Of a stretch of DNA of 64,000 bases, positions 53,601-64,000 are shown one piece after another. The stretch lies in assembly GCA_018389105.1 (NCBI GenBank), contig JACATO010000320.1:558001-622000 (forward strand), read 5' to 3'. This DNA comes from Nautilus pompilius (Eukaryota > Mollusca > Cephalopoda > Nautilida > Nautilidae). A program made the position numbers and the translations under genes. Every line of letters begins with the position of its first letter. The stretch's first letter is position 1. The notes under the pieces were generated by a model. The model searched no databases. It was not told the DNA's origin and worked only from the letters and a program-made list of their open reading frames with translations.

Positions 53601-55005
53601 AAATGAATGTAATGCCTCACCCGCTTTCTAGATAAATCATTTGACTTAGTGACATAATGCAGTTAGGTTTGCATTGCATTATGGGATGATTTGAATCTAA
53701 ACTATTAATTCTTCAGGAAGCTGCATTTTTGGGACCAGAAAAATATGTACATAAATTGATTCCTCAAAATTTCATTATGCTGTCAAAAAGTATGATTGCA
53801 TAGTGTTTAGAAAGAACCCTGTAAATAGCATCTAAGAAATCTGAGGAATATTCAATTTTTTTTTTATTTCAAACCAACTTAGAAGAAACATTTTGACACT
53901 TGATATTCAACCAAGACATTTTAGGTTTACCATCTTTTATTTATACAGTTAACTTTGAAAGCTTAATGAATGTCAGACCTGGTAAGCTAAGAAATTTTTT
54001 AATTACACATTAGGTGTGTATGTTTTGGACCCATTTAAAGCACACTATACACTAGACCACCAGGACTTATTTCCAATAATTATCTTTTATTTTTATTATA
54101 TTTAAGCTGATGACAAGGCAGCCAAATTTCACAGATTCCCACACTGGTACACTTAAAATGTAGATGCACAGTGCAGCATTTCCCAACCTTTCCATCCATT
54201 GGCACACTTCAATTAATTTTAAAAACCTGTGGCACTCCACCACCACCTGCCCCAAAAGCATTGCACACACCCTAATCACATTATTATTATTAAGAAAACT
54301 TTACCTTTGATATGAAATCTGAACTAATAATTTACCGATTTAAAAAAAATAATCAAAGATCAATTTTTTAATTATTATTTGGGAGGTGGGAGAATACTCA
54401 CACAATCAAGAGATATCATCACATGATGTGTTGATTGAGTGTTTGTTGGATAAAAAATATATCCACACTTTAGACCCATTCACAAAACAACTTTATTTTA
54501 CTTGGGTAACTTTTCAAAAATTCCATGGCGCACGAGTTGGGAAACGCTGGCATAGTGTACCATAAAAAAGAAAAAAGTTCAGATTACTGACTTGCAACCT
54601 GCTTAGTCACAAAGTTGAGATTGAATTAAATTAAGCTTGCAAACCCTTGAAGACTGGAAACATTCATTGTGGCACTATCAATAATTCCATAGCTGTTACT
54701 AGTTTAAATTATCTATCTCTCTCCAGAAAGATTGTGATCTTTTGTAAATAACTTAATGTATTATAATAATAGAATGTTGTATCTGTTGACTACATCCAAT
54801 CTAGATAATACTAATGTAAGAAAAAATCAGTATGAATAACATGCAAACTTTTTTCTTTTTCTTTAAACAGAGTATTGTCCGTAAAATAGAAAATTCAAAA
54901 TGTGATGGTAAGGATCGTCCAGAAAAGGATGTTGTCATAGTTGACTGTGGAGCTCTTCCTGTGGATACTCCATTTTCTGTTGCAAAGAAACCAGCTGATG
55001 AATAA
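50664..55005 (+). CDS. PPIB: Peptidyl-prolyl cis-trans isomerase B (cyclophilin B), complete, five exons
   Basis: Exons are 50664-50813, 51503-51619, 51976-52081, 52258-52442 and 54871-55005, totalling 693 nt and 230 residues, with stop TAA at 55003-55005 and all introns GT-AG. The product catalyses cis-trans isomerisation of X-Pro bonds during protein folding in the endoplasmic reticulum. Residues 14-39 form a hydrophobic secretion signal, followed by [15 protein letters not shown], which closely resembles vertebrate cyclophilin B. The cyclophilin fold spans about 50-208. The active-site residues are all present: R105, F110, M111, Q113 ([15 protein letters not shown]), F163, W171 and H176, a constant offset of 50 from cyclophilin A numbering. 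The tail ([14 protein letters not shown]) has no KDEL, as is usual for cyclophilin B. Translation could also begin at Met13 (50700), which starts just before the signal core. Two overlapping AATAAA motifs lie at the stop codon and another at 55620. Confidence 0.97.
51060..51080. repeat. (CCGA)n tetranucleotide run
   Basis: Five CGAC/CCGA tetramers in the CpG-rich beginning of PPIB intron 1. Confidence 0.9.
51185..51270 (-). mobile_element. tRNA-derived SINE head candidate
   Basis: On the minus strand, TGGCTTAAGGGTCAGG (51251-51236) resembles an A box and GGTTTCAAGCCC (51213-51202) resembles a B box, about 25-35 bases apart. The unit begins GGCAGCGACATGCTG. It is adjacent to C-rich and CA-rich simple sequence in intron 1 of PPIB. 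The head-only length and divergence keep confidence low. Confidence 0.4.
52443..54173 (+). other. Last intron of PPIB, part before the MITE
   Basis: This intron extends to 54870. An atypical segment at about 52755-52950 is richer in GC and CpG and has an open frame of 66 codons, but no recognisable similarity. The remainder is AT-rich with nothing identifiable. Confidence 0.35.
54174..54549. mobile_element. Non-autonomous hAT MITE (376 bp) with target-site duplication
   Basis: The left end reads CAGCATTTCCCAACCTTTCC and the right end, reverse-complemented, CAGCGTTTCCCAACTCGTGC. These are imperfect inverted repeats beginning CAG, as in hAT elements. The flanking octamers are GCACAGTG (54166-54173) and GCATAGTG (54550-54557), matching at 7 of 8 positions. 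No coding capacity lies between the ends. The element sits in the last intron of PPIB, about 320 bp upstream of the final exon. Confidence 0.88.
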
Positions 55006-55797
55006 ATAAATTCACTTGTTTTATTCATTTTTGACAGCTTTTGCTTAACAAAACACCCTAAGCAAAACTTAATTATTCCAGTGACTGAACAGTGTTTAAG
55101 CAGATCCAGTGAATAATTAAGGTCAAAGTGCATATTTCCATGTAAAGTATGAGCTTAATTGACATTAATTACTACCACTAGAAATAATCGATAATTAAAT
55201 TTTTAAAGTTTGGATTTGACTTTCAAAACTTGTTTTCTTTCTTAAATAACAAATTTACATAAATGGCTTGTCATTAAATAATATGCTACTAAATTTTTGA
55301 AACTTGATCAGTCAAAGTAGAAAAATGTCTAAAACAGTAAACAATTCAGGAACACTGAGTGAGTGAAGTCCTTTATGCTTTGGAAAAAATGCAGTAATCT
55401 TTGGTGGCAACTTCTGTTTGATAGCTAGATAATTCTGAAATCGGGTGATAAAGTTTACTACACCCCCCCCAACCTTCAAAACAACTCTTCTTGGAAAAGG
55501 TTCGGCACCTCTTTCATTCGGATTGTAGATTGTAAAAGGTCACTTCATCAGTAAAGATTCAGGTAGTTTATCAGCTACCATTCAAAGGGCTTTTCTCACT
55601 AGTATTCATATTAGTATACAATAAAAACAAGAACTCGGCTAATTTTTGTGATACTTAAAGCCACCATTCTATATTTACACAACTTTCCAAAATTTTTATA
55701 CAAAGAATGATGGCTGTGCCGCCGCTAACCATTACAAACTTTTCGGTTAAAAATTTATGAGCCACAAGGCCTATTTTAACATAGCTTATGTACACTT
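55006..55797. other. Convergent intergenic region between PPIB and the PTCD2-like gene
   Basis: Contains both 3' UTRs. Plus-strand AATAAA motifs occur at 55001-55010 and at 55620-55625. I saw no clear minus-strand AATAAA close to the PTCD2-like stop, so its cleavage site may use a variant signal or lie within PPIB's 3' UTR. A C run occurs at about 55462. Confidence 0.45.
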
Positions 55798-58700
55798 TCA
55801 CACTGCATCTTGGTGAAAGTGATCCCTATAATAACTCCTCATGCCACCTACAGAAGAGCGGAGTCTTGCCTTAAAGCTGTTTTGTAGCTGCCGCCGCCGC
55901 TGCACCGGCTGTTCAGCAAAAGCTAAAAGTGTCGTGTCGCTTATTAGAGCTCCAGCGTGTAGACCTTCGATCATGGTGTTTACTTGGTGCTTCAGATTCT
56001 GATCGCCTGCTGCTGCTGCCGCCACAGCTTCCTGAACAGCCGACACCTGGAATGAAACAGGCTAAATAGAAGAAACTTCTCAGTTAAGAATGTTGATTTT
56101 CTCACTATAGTCAATCATCTGGAGATGGCTTGCAAGTTTTGGCAACTCTTGTAGTTTGTTCTTATCTTTGGTAATTTTCTGGATATGTTACCATTTAAAA
56201 AAAAAAAAAAGACAACTGTTGCTTAACACAAGTCAATTTCACAGGCAACCCAACGTATTAAATTACAGCCACTACATTCAGATATAAAGATTTTTTTTCT
56301 ATTGTAATCAGCATGCAGTTACAAAACCCATAAATTTGTTCAACACAGGATGTAGAGATAATATAGGTAGTCTGCTCCAGATAAAACTGAATTATCAAAA
56401 GTTCAAGGAAAGTCATTAGTAGTATTTTCTGGACCTAGTGCCATCTGAGGTAAAGAGGGAGACTACAAAAATGATTAAAGCAAATAACTAACAAGACACA
56501 AGAACTACAGCATTTTCTGTTTAACTAACTAACATTAAACATTTATTGTTTAATTGATGTAAAAACACCTACATAGTGAAAATAGATTTTTTAAATGTAT
56601 AGTGTCTGTTTAAGAGCAAAGGAAAAATGTTGATAGGTGACAGCATGGAAATTAAATGTAATTTATATTTGCATTGCAACTCAAAACCAGAAATCACAAG
56701 ATCTACCTATAAATGTATTGATCCAGATTCTGATTTGATAGAAAAGTGCTAATGAAAAAATCATTCTATTGCTTGTTAGATTTTTAAAACAAAGATTCCA
56801 TGGTCCAACAGATGGTTATCAGTGTAAACTGATACTGAATGAATGTTTCTGATGAGCTGGTAGCATATTAATTCCTCTGTCAACCATGTGACAAAATTTT
56901 TTCCAATTCACATACAATGTCTATGTAAGGGTTAAAACAAAAGTGAACAAATTTTCAAAATATGCTGCTGCTCTGTTTCCAAGATCATATCTAAATTGAA
57001 TTAGTTTTCATTTTTCTTCCAACTGATGGTACTTAAATTCTGATGCCCTCCGGGGAAAAAATCGCTACCATACTTAATAATGTAAGATGATTAAAGAGAC
57101 GACATTGCACTTTTACACAAAGGGAGATAAACAGTGGCCCAATCATAACAAAAGTGAGATTAAAGTAACTAATTTATGTAATCAGTGCAATTGTGTTTCA
57201 TGCATTTAAGCTATTGTCACTCCACTGTCTGCAGTTCCAAAGAGTATGAAACTAAAACTGAAAGAGACCTGTCAAAATTGGTTAAATTCATGGTTTTCAT
57301 CACCAAAGTTATTGATGTAAGTCAAGGTGGAAATTTAAAGGTAAATATTTTGGCTTCAAACTTTAACCTATACACTGTCAAATACAACATTAAAAAAAGA
57401 AATCCCCAAAATAACTCTTCCCCCCACAAAAAAGGCTTTGCTTTGTCTATGATTACAATTTTCTGGGGGATGCAATCTTACTCAATTTTGCACCTTTGGC
57501 TTGTGTTCAACTTTGCCAAAATGGAATAGTACTGTGCTTTTGTAATTAGACAAGGCATTAACTGATATGTGCAACAGTACCTTCCCAGTCAGTGGTGTTC
57601 AATTACAATGGATTTTAGCAGCACCCTTCCCACTATAATTATTAAGCCACAATTAAAATGAAATATTCAGAAATGCCTAAAAATATCTTATGGGTTCATA
57701 TTAATAAGGAAGATGTTAAGCAGCAGCTGAAAGGCTGATTATAACTTGAATTTTTTTAAAACTCATTTCAGCACAAATTGTGTATTTAAGGTATTAGATA
57801 ATCTCCATATAACCAGTGGATAAAAATTCTGAGAATAATGATACTAAAAGCACTTTAGAAACTACCCTTCCCACACATTTCAAAAGAGTTTTCTTACAAA
57901 TAAATTAATTTCTGTGTAGAACTGATGTAATAAGGGATTCTAGGTAGTTTTAACTTGAAACTATAGGATCTGCCAGCTGGGTTATGGGGGCATTGATTTG
58001 TCACTTGCTAGGTGGCGGGTACTTTGGCCACAGGCTCAAACCATGAAGAATCCATACATGAACACCCAATTACAGCTAATATCTCTCTTATTAGAAAATA
58101 GTTTTCAGTTGTCTCTAGAATTATTGTTGCTGTGTTGTACAACCAACTTCAGCAATGGAGATAACCCCAGTGCCATTTACTAGCTGGAATTGTCTATTCT
58201 GCACCCACAAGGGGCCTGGCACTTCAAACTTCGGCAGGAAACTCATGTGGCCTATGTGGTGAAGAGAGAGAAGGAAGCCAGGGAGGTATGCCAAACCAAA
58301 CTGACCCAAAATGCAAAATTAACCCTGGCCTAGCAGTCCAGCAATGGGACACCTAAATCCAGAAATGATGGAAGACAATTTTTTTGGCACAATTTCCTTC
58401 TTAGATGAAAACAACAACTATGTCCTTTCAGAATGGACAATTACAAAAAATGGTCTTTCTTTCATATAAAGAAAATATTGTTACCGTCTCTGGAAATATC
58501 TTCAAAGCTGTGCTCTGGTAGGCTGAATCATGCTGAAGAACTCTGCGTAGTATGGGCAGTACATCTTCAACTCGTCCCAATTGACAAAATGCAATTGCCT
58601 GTTTGAAGGAGAAAAAAAAAAAAACATCACAATACTTGTGTATTAATTAACTAGTTTCAAATATTGACAAAAGATGAACCGGTGAAATAAAATCAGAGAT

Positions 58701-61700
58701 CTTACAAACTAAAGAATCAAAAAGAAAAAAAATGCTATTTTCCTTTCACGTGATGTAGAATTACCTACTGTTGTTTGCTGATAATTTAGGCACGCAATAG
58801 TAGAATCTTTGTCTGATGATAAATATCTCAGAAGTAAACCATTTTAAGTATACTCTTCAGAGAAAAAAAAGGGTAAAAACAGCAGCAACAAACATTTCCA
58901 ACGATTTTAATGAGAGTTGCACAGCAGGGGGCCATTTAGTTTTAACAAACCTGCACTTACATAAAAAAATCATTAAAATGATATCATCACATTTACTGAG
59001 TACATAAGAGCAATGCTTAATGCTGCATCTCTGCTGTCAAGCCTTGCCTTTGGTATCAGACGTTTTGTCCTTCAAAGTTTACTGCTGACTTTTGTTGAAT
59101 ATCATGAGGGGTAGAGAGGCTGTTCACAAATGCATGTACTCCAAAAAAGCAACGAGTTTTAATGCATGCTAAATCAAAATTTTGAACATTTTCTTATCAA
59201 AGGCCTGATTGATAAAACTCATGCAGAGATAATCCTCTGTACCTGTTGAGCACCTTACATGAATCAATTCAAGTTGTAAATATAGTGTACCTGATAAGAG
59301 ATTAGTGAAGTGCTCAAAGCTGGCCTTATTTTCTCTTAAATTCACAAATTGTCTCTCAAACTTGGCTTTCTAGGTGTGACACACATGCACTTTGATATGG
59401 CCTTCAGGCTGAGGGAACAGCATTTGGCAGGTTAGAGTATGAGACAAATCCCCTTAGCTGAGACTCGAAGAGGGTCAATCTACATTGGAATGCTATCATG
59501 GCATGAGATGTGACTTTCCTGTTAAGGTGCTACTGAGATTGCTCAGGTGGCATATGGTATTGGTAAGGAAAAGGCCAAGTCACACAGGCAGTCTCTTTAA
59601 CTTCCAATTCAGGTTTATCCTTGCCCACATTGTGCAGAAAGTTTTTGATTTCTGATCTTAGAGCCACATAACCTTGACAAATTTTACTCAGCCAGCAGAC
59701 AGCAGACTTTATTTATAAAGATCTCCATATTCTGATTTGACCTTCCACAGATTCTCTTGGAACATGGTGATTTAAACCACAAGAAAAAATATAGTTCATA
59801 GTTAATACAACCACTGATAATGTGCCCAAATTTCACTAAACTGCTGCAGAGGGTCTCTTGATCAAGAAAATGACAACATCATTTAACCTACTGCTTATTT
59901 TTAACATACTTTTGCAAGGCAACACCCCTATTCTTTTTGACCATATTAGGTATCCCAGCCAATTTCTCCATTAAAAGTTTCAGATTTCCAATTCACACTT
60001 TGCTTCTTTCCTCCTCTGTAGTACATCCATACACTGAGCACAGATCTGCAAGTTTTAGAGTGATTTCAATACTGCATATGTACACTGGTAACTGAGCAGT
60101 ATCATTAACAGAAAAGGAACAGAACATTTCTTCAGCAGCTGCTTTGTTACATTATCTCAGCACTCGTCCCTGCATAATCATTCCTGAAAGGCTCACATTT
60201 TGAAAAGTCCATCTTTTTGTCAATGCAGCTTTCACAAGCCATTATTAAGCATCTCGTCATGGATCAGTAGAAGAAATTTCTTGAGACATGTAGGAACTGG
60301 CCCTCATAGCAGCTTCTGATGCACTGCTCATTCTGGTGAACAAGCTCTGTTAAGAGGTGAGTTTGCACTTTAGTTCTACTTTAACTTCTTTCTAGCTCTC
60401 AGTAAAATTACTGAAATAAGGTCTATGCATACTTTCATAGTGGTGCTTTACAATATGCTCTTTGGGGACAGAGAGACTCACAACAAAGTTTGCAGGTATA
60501 TTTATAGTTCTCTATGAAAAAGTATTTCTTGATTTATTTGTCATTAGATTTTCTACATTCTTGTTGCAGTTTTTTCTCAAATCTTGTGATTTAATATTGA
60601 AGAAATGGCTAGTAGAAGTATCAAATATTTTTGAAATTATCCATTAAAAAACAATGAAAACCTCAAGCAAGCAAAACACATATCACTGAGAAAGTTCTCT
60701 GAATTAGCACAGACTTTCCTTGCATCACAGTCTGAGCTGACTGATCTATTAGGTGAATTAAGCAACCAGTATAGACATATACATATAATAACTAATCAGA
60801 AATATTAAAGATAACACTAACACCTTAGAAAAGTGACATAACATCCACCAGAAGACCCACTTTGTGTTAGTTTGGCTGATCATAATTAAGAGTCAGATTA
60901 GCACTAGCATTGCTATTGTCATGGTGGACCTCAAGCATGTGTTTTGCAGGTTCTGTTGTACATCAGTGATATAAATTCTTCATGAAAAAACTTCATGTCA
61001 GTGTTAGTTTAAAAATAATCAGACAAATTAACATTGTCATAAAAAGCTGTAATAACACGAATAAATCCCAATATGAGCTAATGCGTCTTGATAACGACCA
61101 TGCCAGAAAAATGCAGCTGTCATTGTTGGATGCTGTGCCGTTCTTTCCTTAGAATATCCCAAACATGCCCATTTAGATTTAAGTCTGGAGATCACATTGG
61201 CAAAAATGTGCATGGTGCATACAGGTGTAATGATCTTATCCTTTTATCTGACAAGACACGGCACTCCTAATGACGACAAGATCACAAACTTGAATTCCAG
61301 TGCATACCATCAGGCTAATCCAAATTGATTATGCTGGCTAATAGCACAGTAAGCCTGTCTCCAGCCCATCCAGTTGGTGTCCAGACAGAATCTAGACTTG
61401 TTGGTAAAAAGAATGTGATATCAACAGCTCAAACTCCAGTTGTGATGTTCTACTGCCTATTGTGTGCATACTGCCACTGGTGCCATGTTAGAGGAATACA
61501 CAACAGTGGTATTCTGGACTGCATAACATTAGTGTGAAGTTTGTGAACTGTGTTGAAATTCTATGGTTGGTTGCATTTTGGAGAGATTGTGCTGTTGAAA
61601 AAAAGTTTCTTCTGGCAAGTATGACAAAACAACAATTCTTATGGGGGAGCACTTGAGCAATCTGAATGTCTTTCCATGAACTGCTACTCTGATGGTACCC

Positions 61701-62984
61701 TGTTTCGTTAGTGCCCTAGAAATGATGCTACAATAAACATTGTACTGGGAAGCAACAGCAATCTGCATCATCTCTCCAACCATCTCCTTTGGTGTTAAAT
61801 GATGCCTAGGCATTCCTAAACTTACTTATGACACATGCATGCCAGTTTATAGAAGAAATGGTAATGGGTTGTGTGCAAAGATGTATGTAGATTAAATGGC
61901 AAAAGTGAAAATTACAATAATCTTCAGCTCAGAAGCAAATGACAAGCCTTTAAATTTATTTTAATTTTTTTTTAAAAGTGCAAAGCAAAATTAAAGACAA
62001 ACCTTAATATTATCCAAAGAAATACTGCGAATTTCAAATTTATTTGAAACTATTTCCAGTGCAGAGGCTGGTTTGTTCTGAAAAAAAAAAAATTTATATA
62101 ATAATAGTAATTATGTAGCAACCTTTATGAATACATGATAAATCTAAGCATAACAATTTAATTTTTCTACAACACTAATTTTTTAAATATGAATGTCCAT
62201 TCAATACAAAAAATATTTTTTTATAAGAATAGTATTAGTTTTATCAAGAACAATATACTTTTTTACCCCAACCCAGTTAAGTTATTTTGGGTTTCTTATC
62301 CTCCGATCTTCCTGTTGGATATGAAGGAGTTTTTTGCATATATATAAGCGCTGGTTGGTGGCATCTTTCATAGCTATCAAACTCATCCCAATTGTGTTTG
62401 CTTGGATGTAGGTTTGGGGAACAAAATGGTTAGGATAACATACTGGCACTGACAGTAAGCAAACAGATAAAAAAGAAAAATCTGTAGTGTAAAGCCAATC
62501 ATTGTGTTGTTGGATCTCATTTCTGTATCTGATCACCAACAGGTTTCCCTGTATAAGATCAGTGCAATGGTCTTAACATAACATTTCTTCACAGCGTGAC
62601 TTCCTCCACTGGATTAATCAGTGTGACATAAACAGGTGTGTGTGCAGCAGGAGACAGATTTATCACTGAATAATAGTCCTGTCCATCACATCTGGGGGAA
62701 AATCCTTAGAAGCTGCACAATTTTGAATATGCAGCAATGTTCTCATTCATTCAATGACCACATGCAGCAAATTAAATGACCTAATGTCAGTAAAGTGAAG
62801 CAGCAATTCTACAATGAAGTCAAGGTTGAAAATAACTTTTAAATATCTATATTAGCTAACACAGACTTACCTGGTTTAAGGCCAGCAATGCAGCAAATGT
62901 AATACTCCTGTTTGACAAGTTGCTTCCAGTTTCTTTGCATCCTTGCAGAATTGTCACCATAGTTTCAAATGCTTCTGGTGTATT
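55798..62984 (-). CDS. PTCD2: C-terminal exons of a PTCD2-like mitochondrial pentatricopeptide protein (partial)
   Basis: Four exons are visible, all joining in phase 0: 62984-62871, 62077-62003, 58598-58485 and 56046-55798, the last ending in the stop codon. They encode 182 residues rich in short paired helices, for example NTPEAFETMVTILQGCK, KPASALEIVSNKFEIRSISL and CQLGRVEDVLPILRRVL. The tail is basic (RRRQLQNSFKARLRSSVG). The pattern of residues around SLDNIKAIAFCQLGRVEDVL and the basic C-terminus resemble pentatricopeptide repeat-containing protein 2, which acts in mitochondrial RNA processing. This is from memory of the family, not an alignment. The N-terminal exons, including any targeting peptide, lie to the right of the window. 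The gene converges on PPIB with 792 bases between stop codons. Introns hold Tc1 and hAT relics. Confidence 0.62.
58000..58380. repeat. Unidentified GC-richer block, probable dispersed repeat
   Basis: Sequence from about 58000 to 58380 has a higher GC content than the surrounding intron and includes phrases such as GGCCACAGGCTCAAACC and CTGGCCTAGCAGTCCAGCAA, which look like retroposon text. I cannot name a family or define its ends. It lies in the PTCD2-like intron just below exon 58598-58485. Confidence 0.3.
59030..60380 (-). mobile_element. Second decayed hAT (DUF4371/ZBED5-like) transposon
   Basis: Minus-strand translation shows, in order, VKFGHIISGCINYEL (about 59790-59850), ALRSEIKNFLHNVGKDKPEL (about 59600-59675), SHAMIAFQCRLTLFESQL (about 59455-59515), a coil resembling the ETxSxRFSEFRENKxxF block, and CIKTRCFFGVHAFVNSLS (about 59100-59165), matching the CFGSTYVCEQTFS region. 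It is broken by many stops and shifts. Terminal repeats were not identified. It is related to the plus-strand relic at 31.3-32.5 kb but sits in the PTCD2-like gene. Confidence 0.72.
61080..61830 (-). mobile_element. Decayed Tc1-like transposon, N-terminal half
   Basis: The minus strand begins with MPRHHLTPKEMVGEMMQIAV at 61813, the usual MPRxxLTPExR start of Tc1-type transposases, followed by a helix-turn-helix stretch (IISRALTKQGTIRV). Further on, NKSRFCLDTN at about 61380-61410 corresponds to the DESRFCL catalytic block. Stops and frame changes interrupt it, and the C-terminal SPDLNPIEH block was not found. It lies in the PTCD2-like gene intron between 62003 and 58598. Confidence 0.7.
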
Positions 62985-64000
62985 CTGTGAATATCAACAG
63001 TTTAGCTTTAGTTATTTTACCTCTGAAACCTGTTTTTAAAGTTTGAGATCATGCACTTAGGTACCATTGAAAGGAATGAATTAATGGAGACAGTTTATTG
63101 TAATTTGCAAGTTGTGCACTCTAGTGTGAACAGCAATTAGAATACTGTTAGAAAAGGAACTCCACAGGATAGAACTTCCACACATTCATTGGTGCTTGAA
63201 CTAATAACAACTATAGTAACCACCATCAAGACTTCATTTTCCTCCTTAACTGTCATCATCTACACCAGTAGACATACCCGGTGATGAGATGTGCCAACTT
63301 CACCAAAAATATCAAATCTAAAGATACCTTCACGGGTTATCTCAGTAAAGTACCAACAGAGCAGCTAATCAATGAAAAACCTCTTTATTATTTTTTTTAA
63401 AAATTGCCAAAATTTTAAAAAAATTTTTTTATTACCATACATATTTCATGACTTGAAATTATGGGAAATGAATAACTGTTTAAACCCACATAAATCACCA
63501 TTTTTTTAAAAAAAATAAGCTGGATCTTAATAGTACAAATTTGATTTAATTTATAAAAAAGAAAATGCACAAAATATACAAACATTAGCACTTGCACAAA
63601 CCTTTTAACCATTACAAGTCTAAAGTCTTTCTACAGCAATATGGCATGCAAGGAACTGTGTACTTACTAGCAGCACTGCAAGTATATTCTATTCAAATAT
63701 GGCCACAACCTAAAAATGAGCTTGTCCTTCAAGAATGAAGTTTATTCCACCCAGCTCTCAATACACATTAAGTAATCAATTAACTAGGTCAAACATCAGC
63801 AACAAAAAAAACATTTGCAGCATTAGGGTCAGGTACAGTCTAAAAATGCAGAGATGAGAATAAGATATTTGTTAAATAAAATTAGTTTGTTGGTTTTTTC
63901 CCCAAAAGAAATTACTGACTCCATATCCCAGTAAACAGGAGCAAACATGAAACTCGGTATGTACGTAAGCGCATGTGCATGTGTTTTTGTCCTTAAGGAT
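62985..64000 (-). other. Intron of the PTCD2-like gene to the window edge
   Basis: No further exon could be supported. A consensus donor near 63662 on the minus strand does not give an exon in a compatible phase. No repeat family recognised. Confidence 0.35.

Noticed and set aside
57185-57529. 114-codon plus-strand open frame in the PTCD2-like intron
   Set aside because: No recognisable motif, ordinary intron composition and no splice partners.
63640-63720. Possible extra PTCD2-like exon with a consensus donor (GCTGCTA|GTAAGT on the minus strand)
   Set aside because: The only open frame ends in phase 2, while the next exon at 62984 starts in phase 0. Joining them gives an immediate stop.

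Overview
This window is AT-rich animal nuclear DNA. Its genes are split into short exons by introns of hundreds to thousands of bases, and the introns are full of decayed DNA transposons, LINE 3' ends and tRNA-like SINEs. A lophotrochozoan, plausibly a mollusc, would fit the repeat mix (GVQW3-type mariner, DUF4371/ZBED-like hAT, Tc1, LINE ends carrying LVxPHLEY). That placement is an inference from general knowledge, not proven by the sequence. No bacterial, viral, CRISPR or rRNA feature was found.

Three host genes are present. (1) From about 46.4 kb down to the left edge, on the minus strand, lies a large coiled-coil protein gene. I could chain 22 coding exons with exact reading-phase agreement at every junction, giving 878 codons. 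The start codon is at 36783, a probable non-coding first exon lies near 46.43 kb, and the 3' end is outside the window. I do not recognise the orthologue. (2) At 50664-55005, plus strand, is a complete five-exon cyclophilin B gene (PPIB) encoding 230 residues: a secretory-pathway peptidyl-prolyl isomerase with an intact catalytic set. (3) From the right edge to 55798, minus strand, are the last four exons of a probable mitochondrial pentatricopeptide protein similar to PTCD2.

Layout: genes 1 and 2 are divergent, and the 4.2 kb between them holds two GC/CpG-richer promoter-like zones (about 46.4-47.2 kb and 49.7-51.1 kb). Between these zones sits a 1.86 kb tandem array of about 31 composite units, each carrying a (GA)n and a (CA)n run. 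Genes 2 and 3 are convergent, tail to tail, about 0.8 kb apart.

Repeats: a structurally complete 1318-bp mariner with TA target duplications and a decayed transposase (18.8-20.1 kb); three Tc1-like relics (11.9-13.0, 28.0-29.1, 61.1-61.8 kb); two hAT/DUF4371 relics (31.3-32.5 and 59.0-60.4 kb); a hAT MITE with both terminal repeats and an 8-bp target duplication (54.2-54.5 kb); two copies of a roughly 90-bp palindromic MITE (21.83 and 44.72 kb); a cluster of diverged pogo-like sub-repeats (7.5-8.0 kb); four LINE reverse-transcriptase C-terminal relics (1-150, 20.9-21.7, 25.1-25.5, 34.9-35.4 kb); and several tRNA-like SINE candidates.

The points most worth a second look are a 66-nt in-frame cassette exon encoding an acidic insert in the coiled-coil gene, a nearby 47-nt poison-exon candidate, a GC-AG intron in the same gene, the composite tandem array between two divergent promoters, the palindromic MITE pair, and a near-perfect ER-stress element upstream of PPIB. 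I found no convincing new biological system; most of the window is ordinary intron sequence with fossil repeats.
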